DNA of 64,000 nt, from contig JAATGG010000205.1 of the NCBI GenBank assembly GCA_015654835.1, positions 40,965-104,964 of the forward strand, read 5' to 3'. The notes beneath the pieces are model-generated. The model did no database searches. It saw nothing but the letters and a program-made list of their open reading frames with translations, and was not told the origin of the DNA. Each line of letters starts with the position of its first letter. Within the stretch, counting starts at the first letter, position 1. Both the position numbers and the translations under genes were made by a program. Positions 52,028 through 61,159 of this stretch are shown here, in pieces. Source of the stretch: Terriglobales bacterium. Its GTDB lineage: Bacteria; Acidobacteriota; Terriglobia; Terriglobales; Acidobacteriaceae.

Positions 52028-52954
52028 CTATGCCTGTCCGGGCCAAGCGAGCGGGGAGGCAAGCCGATACTCCAGAATTTTGGTCTGTGGATCAAACCTA
52101 GTCAATTGACGCATCCACTCGCTCTCGCGCTCACAGGCCGCTTGGGGAAGCAAGCCGATGACTTCTCCCGCAATGGGAACGATCTTGTGGCGGAGCGCAA
52201 GCTGCGAAACCTTGCTGTAGACCTGTGAAATCGGCGTGATGGCAAAGTCGGTGATGTTCATGGAGAGCTGGGCCCTGCCGTGGGCGAGGACGCCGATGGC
52301 TTTTACGCCTTTGAGACCGCCGGACGCGGCGCGGATGTCGCGGGCGATGGCACGCACCAGCGAAACGTCAATGGAGTCGAAGAAGATGTTATAGGCGACC
52401 AGGAACTTGCGCGCACCGACCGCACAGGCGCCGGCGGTGGGGTGCAATCCGGGACCGCCGAGGTCGGGCCGCCGCGCCGCCTCTTTGCGAACCGCGTCGC
52501 GCAGACCCTCGAACTGGCCGCGCCGTACATCCTCAAGATTGGCGCGGTCGGGCCGGGCCGCCGCCGCCTCGTAGAAAAAGACCGGAACGCCAAAGCGCTG
52601 CCAGATTTCGAGGCCTGCCTGGCGGGCCAGCAAAACACACTGCTCCAGCTTGATGCCGGAAATAGGCACGAACGGGATGACATCGGCCGCGCCGATGCGG
52701 GGATGGACGCCCTGCTGGCGGGTGAGGTCAATCAACTCCGCCGCTTTGCCGGCGCCGCGCACCGCCGACTCGACCACGGCGGACGGCTTGCCCGCGATGG
52801 TGACGACGGAGCGGTTGTGGTCGGCGTCCATCGACCAGTCAAGCAGATGCACTCCATCCACACGCATGGCGGCGACAATCGCCTCGATGCGGCGCGGATC
52901 GGTCCCCTCGGAGAAATTGGGCACACACTCGACAACCGGTTCGTCCATTGTCAC
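52028..52954 (-). CDS. glutamate formimidoyltransferase
   Basis: The 308-residue protein opens ECVPNFSEGTDPRRIEAIVAA and has MDADHNRSVVTIAG, RIGAADVIPFVPISG, GVPVFFYEAAA and LVAYNIFFDS, then GVLAHGRAQLSMNITDF. All are characteristic of the formiminotransferase part of FTCD. It moves the formimino group of formiminoglutamate to tetrahydrofolate in histidine breakdown, or makes 5-formyl-THF interconversions in some bacteria. No cyclodeaminase domain is fused and no hut gene is near, so it is a stand-alone enzyme. Start could be ATG at 52954 or 52948. Confidence 0.93.
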   Translation of the reverse strand: MTMDEPVVECVPNFSEGTDPRRIEAIVAAMRVDGVHLLDWSMDADHNRSVVTIAGKPSAVVESAVRGAGKAAELIDLTRQQGVHPRIGAADVIPFVPISGIKLEQCVLLARQAGLEIWQRFGVPVFFYEAAAARPDRANLEDVRRGQFEGLRDAVRKEAARRPDLGGPGLHPTAGACAVGARKFLVAYNIFFDSIDVSLVRAIARDIRAASGGLKGVKAIGVLAHGRAQLSMNITDFAITPISQVYSKVSQLALRHKIVPIAGEVIGLLPQAACERESEWMRQLTRFDPQTKILEYRLASPLAWPGQA

Positions 52955-52994
52955 TTTCTACCCCGGAGACGGAAACCCATCGCCGGGCTTCCGG

Positions 52995-53738
52995 TTACTT
53001 CCAAAACGTGTAGCCGACCTGAAATTGCACGCTGGCATTGACGCCAGGGTTGTGGTCTCCCAGCGAGGCCGAAGAGATGTGGATGGCATTGACGCCCACG
53101 TCGATGGAGCGCCTGTCATGAATGAAGTAGTGGAATCCGCCGCCGCCCTGGGGGGAGAAATTCCATACCGAGGTTGCTCCAGGGGTGCCGTGCGGAACCA
53201 GCACGTCGGGCGGGAACTTGTGGGGGGTATAGATAAGGCCGCCGGCCCCCTGAAACCAGGGCTGAAAACGCCGGGAGCGCGTGAGAAAGTTCCAGCGGAA
53301 GATGACCGGCGTGAGGCTGACGCCGGTATAGGTGCCGCCGCCCACGGATTGTGTGTAGGTCTTGCCCTCATAAACGAAAGTCTGCTCGTGGGGGCCCGGG
53401 GTATAGGCCTGCCAGAGCGGCATGATGTTGGCGCCAAGCTCGAACTGGCCGCTCAGGACGCCTGCACGAAGCGGGCGGCCGATGGGCTTGCCCACCTGAA
53501 AGCCGAGGGAGAAGAAGTGGAAGTCGGAGCGATTGCCGATTCCTGTGCCTCCGTTGACGAACGGGCCGTATTCCCAACTCCTGGCCTGCCGGACCTGGGC
53601 AACCGGATTATCGATGACGGGGTGAACGCCGGTGCCGGCTGCATCGCCGGAAGTTTGCGCGGAGACGAGCAAGCTGCCTTCAACCAAGGCACCCGCCATA
53701 AAAACAAACATGAAAAGCTTCGCTGTTCGGGTCAACAC
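52995..53738 (-). CDS. PagL-like lipid A deacylase (acyloxyacyl hydrolase)
   Basis: From a GTG at 53738 (preceded by AAGGGAAGA) this is a 247-residue outer-membrane beta barrel. It has a signal peptide, then strands such as WEYGPFVNGGTGIG. The C-terminal strip NAIHISSASLGDHNPGVNAS carries the His-x-Ser pair of PagL, where the histidine and serine form the catalytic dyad. The terminal Trp-Lys resembles a barrel end. PagL removes the 3-O acyl chain of lipid A at the outer membrane. It follows the formimidoyltransferase gene by position only. The mature N-terminus shows a Gly/Asp-rich stretch and no lipobox. Confidence 0.85.
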   Translation of the reverse strand: MLTRTAKLFMFVFMAGALVEGSLLVSAQTSGDAAGTGVHPVIDNPVAQVRQARSWEYGPFVNGGTGIGNRSDFHFFSLGFQVGKPIGRPLRAGVLSGQFELGANIMPLWQAYTPGPHEQTFVYEGKTYTQSVGGGTYTGVSLTPVIFRWNFLTRSRRFQPWFQGAGGLIYTPHKFPPDVLVPHGTPGATSVWNFSPQGGGGFHYFIHDRRSIDVGVNAIHISSASLGDHNPGVNASVQFQVGYTFWK

Positions 53739-53783
53739 TCTTCCCTTCTTTGTCTCAAGGATCTGGAGGGATGGCTCTCGCAG

Positions 53784-53810
53784 AAAAAGGCCGCCACAAG
53801 CGGGCGGCCT
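53784..53810 (-). terminator. intrinsic terminator after yebC
   Basis: On the minus strand AGGCCGCC pairs with GGCGGCCT and is followed by TTTTT. It sits just after the yebC stop at 53833. Confidence 0.8.
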
Positions 53811-53832
53811 GTCTGAAAGCTTGCCATAAAAC

Positions 53833-54579
<747 letters not shown>

Positions 54580-54728
54580 GAGAACCTCAGTGGTCGTGAA
54601 AAATGCCGGCGCTGACCCGCGCCAGACCTTGTGAGTATACCACCGGCAGCGGGCGTCTGGAATCGGGCTCCGGAACCGGCAGATCGTGACGTTTTAAGTG
54701 CCCGCGGAGGGGTGGAAGTTGTCCACCG

Positions 54729-54795
54729 GGTTACGAGGTGTAATTACCATTTGCTTCGTGCCTCCACCGTCGCTGACACCACGAAGCTGGTAACC
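54729..54795 (+). promoter_or_regulatory. possible structured leader of purQ
   Basis: Outer arms GGTTAC (54729-54734) and GTAACC (54790-54795) enclose an 8-base stem GCTTCGTG (54753-54760)/CACGAAGC (54780-54787). It ends seven bases before the purQ ATG, where no Shine-Dalgarno is visible. It shows no match I can recognise to purine, ZTP or PRPP riboswitches. Confidence 0.4.
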
Positions 54796-54802
54796 TAGAG
54801 TC

Positions 54803-55498
54803 ATGAAATTTGGGGTTTTGGTATTTCCCGGCTCGAACTGCGACCACGACACCTACAACGTGATCGCCGAGATAGCCCGGCAGCCGGTTACCTTTCTGTG
54901 GCACGACTCCGAGGATCTGGCTGGAGTGGATGCGGTGCTGGTGCCGGGCGGATTTGCCTACGGCGACTACCTGCGCACCGGCGCCATTGCGCGGTTTTCT
55001 CCCGTCATGCAGGCGGTAAAGCGTTTCGCGGCGGGCGGCGGCTTGGTGCTCGGCATCTGCAACGGGTTCCAGATTCTGACCGAAGCGGGTCTGCTGCCGG
55101 GCGCGCTGATGCGCAATGCCGGCCTCAAGTACATCTGCAAGCAGGTTCATGTGCGGGTGGAGACGGCGGACAGCCCCTTTACCAACCAGCTATCCAAAGG
55201 CGACGTGCTGCAGATTCCAATCGGGCACATGGAAGGCAATTATTTCTGCACGCCCGAAGAACTGGAACGGTTGAAGGGCGAGGACCGGATTGCCTTCCGG
55301 TATGCCACCCCGACGGGCGAGATCACGCAGGAAGCCAATCCCAACGGATCTTTGAGCAACATTGCCGGCATCTTGAATGCACAGCGGAACGTGCTCGGGA
55401 TGATGCCTCACCCGGACCGGTCCAGCGAACAGATGCTGGGATCGGCGGACGGCTGGAAGATATTCTCCTCGATGATCGAGGTATTAGCCACCCATTGA
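54803..55498 (+). CDS. purQ: phosphoribosylformylglycinamidine synthase, glutaminase subunit
   Basis: The 231-residue class I glutamine amidotransferase opens [20 protein letters not shown]. It has the nucleophile cysteine in [18 protein letters not shown] and the His/Glu pair in [11 protein letters not shown]. It supplies ammonia to PurL in step four of purine synthesis. A separate purQ means PurL is of the short type, which also needs PurS; neither purL nor purS lies in the window. The start has no good ribosome site but a hairpin just upstream. Confidence 0.96.
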   Translation: MKFGVLVFPGSNCDHDTYNVIAEIARQPVTFLWHDSEDLAGVDAVLVPGGFAYGDYLRTGAIARFSPVMQAVKRFAAGGGLVLGICNGFQILTEAGLLPGALMRNAGLKYICKQVHVRVETADSPFTNQLSKGDVLQIPIGHMEGNYFCTPEELERLKGEDRIAFRYATPTGEITQEANPNGSLSNIAGILNAQRNVLGMMPHPDRSSEQMLGSADGWKIFSSMIEVLATH

Positions 55499-55535
55499 TC
55501 GTGTTGCCGCCGCAGGTGAACGGGAAACGAGCTGC

Positions 55536-56411
55536 ATGATCGATATTCATCACCACCTGATTTATGGGGTGGACGACGGTGCACCCGATCTGGAGACGTC
55601 GCTCGCCATGGCGCGGGAAGCTGCATCGGAGGGCGTGACACACATTGTCTGCACGCCCCATGCAAGCGACGAGTACGCCTATCGGCTCCCGGTGATCGAA
55701 GAGCGGCTGGCTATCTTGCGCGACAAGCTGCACGGCGTGATTGAATTAGGCTTGGGCTGCGACTTTCATCTCAATGCCGACAACATCATCGACGCAACGC
55801 AGCATCCTCTCGAATATTCGATCAACGGCAAGGGATATTTGCTGATCGAGTTTCCGGACGATGTCATTTCGCCGCATCTGAACGACTTCCTCTCCCTGTT
55901 GCAAGCCGCGGGATACACGCTGATCGTGACCCATCCGGAACGAAACCGGGTGTTGCAGAAGCGGCCCGGGTTGCTGGCAGATTGGCTGCAGAGAGGCTGC
56001 CTGGTTCAGGTCACGTCCGCGTCGCTCTACGGCCGTTTCGGCCCGGTCGCACAGGCATTTGCCAATGCCCTGCTGGAGCGGAACTGGATTCACTTTTTAG
56101 CCACCGATGCGCATCATTCCGAGTGGCGGCCGCCGCATTTAAAGCGAGGCTATGAGTACGTGGCCCAGCGGGCCGGCGAAGAAACGGCACGGCGGTTGTG
56201 CGTCACCAATCCCGAGGCCGCGTTCCACGGAGCCGCGTGGCCGCAACAGCCGGAGCCTCTCGGATTGACGAACGAAACCCCGTTGAAAATCGATGTGCGA
56301 AAGTATGCCGCGAGCGACAGGCCGAGGCAGAAATCCAGCGCCAGGAAAGATGGCGGGGACGAACAAGCCACTGGCTTGAAGGGATTTTGGAACCGCCTGT
56401 TTGCCCGCTAG
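55536..56411 (+). CDS. CpsB/YwqE-type PHP tyrosine phosphatase
   Basis: The 291-residue protein begins [28 protein letters not shown], the PHP metal motif of CpsB/Wzb-like phosphatases. [31 protein letters not shown] and [14 protein letters not shown] supply the other metal ligands. These enzymes dephosphorylate tyrosine kinases that control exopolysaccharide chain length. The C-terminal 40 residues are basic and specific to this protein. It lies 37 bases after purQ, but no polysaccharide operon or kinase is visible next to it. Confidence 0.9.
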   Translation: MIDIHHHLIYGVDDGAPDLETSLAMAREAASEGVTHIVCTPHASDEYAYRLPVIEERLAILRDKLHGVIELGLGCDFHLNADNIIDATQHPLEYSINGKGYLLIEFPDDVISPHLNDFLSLLQAAGYTLIVTHPERNRVLQKRPGLLADWLQRGCLVQVTSASLYGRFGPVAQAFANALLERNWIHFLATDAHHSEWRPPHLKRGYEYVAQRAGEETARRLCVTNPEAAFHGAAWPQQPEPLGLTNETPLKIDVRKYAASDRPRQKSSARKDGGDEQATGLKGFWNRLFAR

Positions 56412-56457
56412 CCGGCCTGATCCGAGAGAGATTTGGAAAGTGCGGTTAGGACTGGTT

Positions 56458-57192
56458 CTAGAGGCCCAGGCCGCCATCGACCGTCATGATCTGTCCGGTG
56501 ACAAAACCGGGACCGGCGGCAAAGAACAAGACCGCCTGCGCCACATCGGCTGCGCTGCCGTTCCGCTGCATGGGTGTTTTAGCGGCAAAGCGGGCAGCCT
56601 CGCCGTCCAGGCCTCCATCCAGGTCGATCCATCCGGGAGCCACGCAGTTCACGCTGATAAGAGGCGCAAAGGCCTTGGCCATGGCTTCGGTGAGCATGTG
56701 CAGAGCCGCTTTCGAAGCGCAATAGTGGGCGTGGCTGGGCCAGGCGTGCAATCCCCCCAAAGAACCGATGTTCACGATTCTGCCCTGCGCGGCACGAAGA
56801 TGCGCGAGAGCCTCCCGGACCACGAGAAATGGCCCGCGGACATTGGTTTCGAAGACCGCATCCCATTGCTCCAGGCTGATGCGATCGAGCGGCTCAGCTT
56901 CAAAGATGGCGGCGTTGTTGACCAGGACATCCAGACGGCCATGATGGGCGACGGTTGCAGCAATCGCGGCCCGCACCGAAGACTCAGAGCGCACGTTGCA
57001 CTCGATGGCAAGGGCACGGCGTCCCAGAGCCTCGATGTCGCGGACAGTCTGTGCGGCTTCTTGCGGCGAGGTGCGGTAGGTGATGGTCAAATCCGCACCG
57101 GCGTGGGCCAGGGTCAATGCGATCTCCCGGCCGATGCGCTTGGCGCCGCCGGTGACCAGTACGGATTTACCTACCAGAGTTTGGGTGGACAT
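56458..57192 (-). CDS. short-chain dehydrogenase/reductase
   Basis: The 244-residue Rossmann protein has the cofactor loop VTGGAKRIGREIA, LDVLVNNAAIFE and the catalytic set Ser in IGSLGGL plus Tyr-x3-Lys in HYCASKAAL, ending TGQIMTVDGGLGL. The AKRIG basic residue favours NADPH. The AKR(I/L)G loop and NAAIFEAEPL resemble pteridine reductases and FolM-like dihydromonapterin reductases more than FabG. That would link it to folate or pterin metabolism, as a guess. It is a single gene; an in-frame ATG at 57213 is a longer alternative. Confidence 0.88.
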   Translation of the reverse strand: MSTQTLVGKSVLVTGGAKRIGREIALTLAHAGADLTITYRTSPQEAAQTVRDIEALGRRALAIECNVRSESSVRAAIAATVAHHGRLDVLVNNAAIFEAEPLDRISLEQWDAVFETNVRGPFLVVREALAHLRAAQGRIVNIGSLGGLHAWPSHAHYCASKAALHMLTEAMAKAFAPLISVNCVAPGWIDLDGGLDGEAARFAAKTPMQRNGSAADVAQAVLFFAAGPGFVTGQIMTVDGGLGL

Positions 57193-57328
57193 CACAAAGC
57201 CGCCTTTGGACAATCAGGGAAACGAAGGCAGGGAGACGAAGGTAAAACGCCCCATCGCCGCCGCAAACCATGCGGCCAAGATGGGGCGTCTGGATTTCTT
57301 CTATCCACCGGCTTCAGAGATTCGGCGT

Positions 57329-57898
57329 TTAGAGATTCGGTTGAGGCTGGCTGGGCGGAGGAGCCGGCTTCTCCTGGTTATCCTGGGGAGCGTCTTTGAC
57401 CGGAGCCGGGGCGGCCTCTGCTGGCTTATCTTCGCCGGGAGTTTTGTCGGAGTTTGCGGCTTCGGGATGCGGCTTGTAGATGGAATACTGCTCGCCGGGT
57501 CGTTTCAGCTTGATCTCGATAGCCAGTTCAGCCTTGTCGACCTTGAAGTCCTGGCCGTAGGTCTGAAAGCCTTTGGCAATGACCTGGAGCCGAACGGTGT
57601 CCCCAATGGGGAGGACATCGATGATGGTCTTGCCATCCTCGTTGGTCTTCAACTCCATATTGCCTTTGTCCCGCTCTCCCTCCATGGGGTGAAAGATGAC
57701 GGCGGCGTTTTCGACGGGCTTGCCATTGGCGTCACGCAGGATGGTGACTTCGATGCGTGCGGTGGCAGGCGGAGCCTTGTACTTGCGGCCGCGCTTCTGA
57801 GTGTCCTGAGCATGAAGAGGAAGCAGGCTGAGGGCCAGGCCGAAGGCGGCGAGGAGTGCGGTGAGTCGGAACGAGGGACGGCCAAACATGCTGACCAT
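57329..57898 (-). CDS. secreted carboxypeptidase-regulatory-like protein
   Basis: The 189-residue protein has a signal peptide ending near LPLHAQ. A single beta-sandwich follows (ARIEVTILRDANGKPVENAAVIFHPMEGE, then DGKTIIDVLPIGDTVRLQVIAKGFQTYGQDF), the fold that opens the two TonB receptors in this window. The last 50 residues are Pro/Ala/Lys-rich. The fold suggests binding or scaffolding outside the inner membrane; no enzymatic motif is seen. An ATG at 57889 is equally possible as start. Confidence 0.75.
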   Translation of the reverse strand: MVSMFGRPSFRLTALLAAFGLALSLLPLHAQDTQKRGRKYKAPPATARIEVTILRDANGKPVENAAVIFHPMEGERDKGNMELKTNEDGKTIIDVLPIGDTVRLQVIAKGFQTYGQDFKVDKAELAIEIKLKRPGEQYSIYKPHPEAANSDKTPGEDKPAEAAPAPVKDAPQDNQEKPAPPPSQPQPNL

Positions 57899-58075
57899 TC
57901 TATCGCGTTGTACAGTTCCGGGGCGAACTGGGTTGACGCCGCACTGATTCCGCCAATGGTTCTGAATCCGCCGATTGTCGGAGGGGATGGAGAGCGGGTT
58001 TGGAGCAAGATAGGGCTGCTAAAGGCGCAGATGGATTTACGTGAGTATATTTCACTCATATTTCACAGATCCGGC

Positions 58076-58105
58076 TTGACAACTTCTGCACCGCTTCCCT
58101 ATCGT
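58076..58105 (+). promoter_or_regulatory. groESL promoter
   Basis: TTGACA at 58076-58081 and TATCGT at 58100-58105 are 18 bases apart. The CIRCE-like operator begins within the minus-10 box. Confidence 0.6.
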
Positions 58106-58131
58106 TAGCAATTGGAAGGCGAGAGTGCTAG
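58105..58131 (+). promoter_or_regulatory. degenerate CIRCE (HrcA) operator
   Basis: TTAGCAATT-N9-GAGTGCTAG matches the CIRCE consensus TTAGCACTC-N9-GAGTGCTAA in the right arm at 8 of 9 and in the left arm at 7 of 9 positions. Its place over the promoter of groES fits HrcA repression. Confidence 0.75.
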
Positions 58132-58285
58132 CACATCGCTGGCGGAATTGCTGAACCAAGTCCGCCGCTCCTGTTAAGGGGCCGCAGTCCGCAATCTTTC
58201 GAAGTCGCAATTGCAGAAGTTTTGTAGAAAACCAAACCCGCGGCCGGGGCTCAACCCTGCCCGCGCGTGAAGGAGAAGCGAAGCA

Positions 58286-58597
58286 ATGGCAGCAACAACT
58301 GTAACGACGACCTTCATCCCGCTCCACGACCGCATCCTCGTCCGTCGAGTGGAAGAAACTGAAACAGTCCGCGGTGGCATCATCATCCCCGACAGCGCCA
58401 AGGAAAAGCCCCAGGAAGGCGAAGTCATTTCCGTAGGCAAGGGCAAATCGAACGACGAAGGCAAGGTTTTCCCGCTGGATGTGAAGGCAGGCGACCGCGT
58501 GCTTTTCGGCAAATACTCCGGCACCGAAATCAAGATTGACGGCGAAGAGCTTTTGATCATGCGTGAGGAAGAAGTCCTCGGCATCGTCAAGAAGTAG
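58286..58597 (+). CDS. groES: co-chaperonin GroES
   Basis: The 103-residue protein has the GroES signature [38 protein letters not shown], the mobile loop, and [24 protein letters not shown] near the end. It caps GroEL in the folding cycle. GAAGGAGA lies before the ATG. It is the first gene of a two-gene heat-shock operon under the CIRCE-like operator and is separated from groEL by 111 bases. Confidence 0.97.
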   Translation: MAATTVTTTFIPLHDRILVRRVEETETVRGGIIIPDSAKEKPQEGEVISVGKGKSNDEGKVFPLDVKAGDRVLFGKYSGTEIKIDGEELLIMREEEVLGIVKK

Positions 58598-58678
58598 TTG
58601 CTCCGCGCCAGCCGGCGAGTCAGAGTGCCCGCAGGCCGGTTGCCGCATCGACTTGGGAATTAAGTGCTAGGTTTCTGA

Positions 58679-60379
<1,701 letters not shown>

Positions 60380-60418
60380 GACTACGCGTCCAGCGAAAAG
60401 CGCCTTGCGGCGCGATGC

Positions 60419-60448
60419 AAAAGCCCCCAGCTTCGGCTGGGGGCTTTT
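60419..60448. terminator. groEL terminator
   Basis: AAAAGCCCCCAGC (60419-60431) pairs perfectly with GCTGGGGGCTTTT (60436-60448) around a TTCG tetraloop, a textbook intrinsic terminator with A and T tracts on both sides. Confidence 0.92.
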
Positions 60449-60620
60449 GTTGCTTCATTCTCGCTGCTCTGGTGTGTCTTTTACGGAGGAGAGTCGCCGG
60501 GCAGTTTATCGGGCTGGGCCTAACTATAAACAGAACCCATCTGTAAGAGCCTTTAAACAGAGCGCACTCTTCCCCGCTTGGCTCGGAGTGGGCATCGTGC
60601 GCCGGTAAAGATCGGCCCGT

Positions 60621-60860
60621 CTATGAGATCTCGATCACCGCATGCGAGACAGGCTGCTCGGGGCGCAGGGCACGAAGCCAGCCAGCGGACAACCAGGAAC
60701 GCGGCACGGAGAACTCCGACCAGCCGCAATCCAGACAGATGATCACATCTGGAGAAGGCGTCATGGGCGGATGGCTCATGGTGCGCTGGCTATTGCGATA
60801 GAGCCGGATCTCGGCCGGCACGATGGAGAGAGCGTCGGATTGACATTTAGAACAAATCAC
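60621..60860 (-). CDS. small zinc-ribbon orphan protein
   Basis: From a GTG at 60860 (preceded by GAGGTG) this is a 79-residue protein with two CxxC knuckles, ICSKCQSD near the start and ICLDCGWSEF in the middle, which probably bind one zinc. The rest (EIRLYRNSQRTMSHPPM, VPRSWLSAGWLRALRP) has no match known to me. An upstream ATG at 60923 is in frame but adds residues that look non-coding. It lies between groEL and the second TonB receptor gene, with no clear partner. Confidence 0.6.
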   Translation of the reverse strand: MICSKCQSDALSIVPAEIRLYRNSQRTMSHPPMTPSPDVIICLDCGWSEFSVPRSWLSAGWLRALRPEQPVSHAVIEIS

Positions 60861-60993
60861 ACGCACCTCAGTGTAGGACGTCTTGCGAGAGAATACGGAA
60901 AACGTTGAAAACGTTAGGCTCACTCTAGCCCCTGCACCGAAACCGGTTCAATCTAAATTAGAAAAATTTGTGCACAAGTAATTCCCGAATTGC

Positions 60994-61008
60994 TTAATGG
61001 TCCATTAA
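60994..61008. promoter_or_regulatory. perfect 15-base inverted repeat in an AT-rich stretch
   Basis: TTAATGG-T-CCATTAA lies about 150 bases past the TonB receptor stop and upstream of the small zinc-ribbon gene (minus strand). It may be an operator for that gene or part of a weak terminator. Confidence 0.35.
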
Positions 61009-61159
61009 TTTTTCCGCTTATGGGAATTTTTGACCTGAAATGGCACGCTACCTCTTCGGGTGTCCGGAAAGAATACAGCCCATGCGGGCACGCAAAACAG
61101 CCGTCGGCCCCCACGGGAGAGGCTCCGTGACGGGCTGGCGGCGAGGGCCGGTTCCTCGC

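Larger units (their letters stand above)
57899..58285. other. upstream region of groES
   Basis: No gene is evident. The stretch carries a sigma-70-like promoter and a degenerate CIRCE operator (listed separately), followed by an unusually long groES leader of about 150 bases with no further motif I can name. Confidence 0.55.

Noticed and set aside
54600..54802. ZTP or purine riboswitch upstream of purQ
   Set aside because: Neither the ZTP pseudoknot core nor the purine three-way junction motifs are seen. Only nested simple stems are present.
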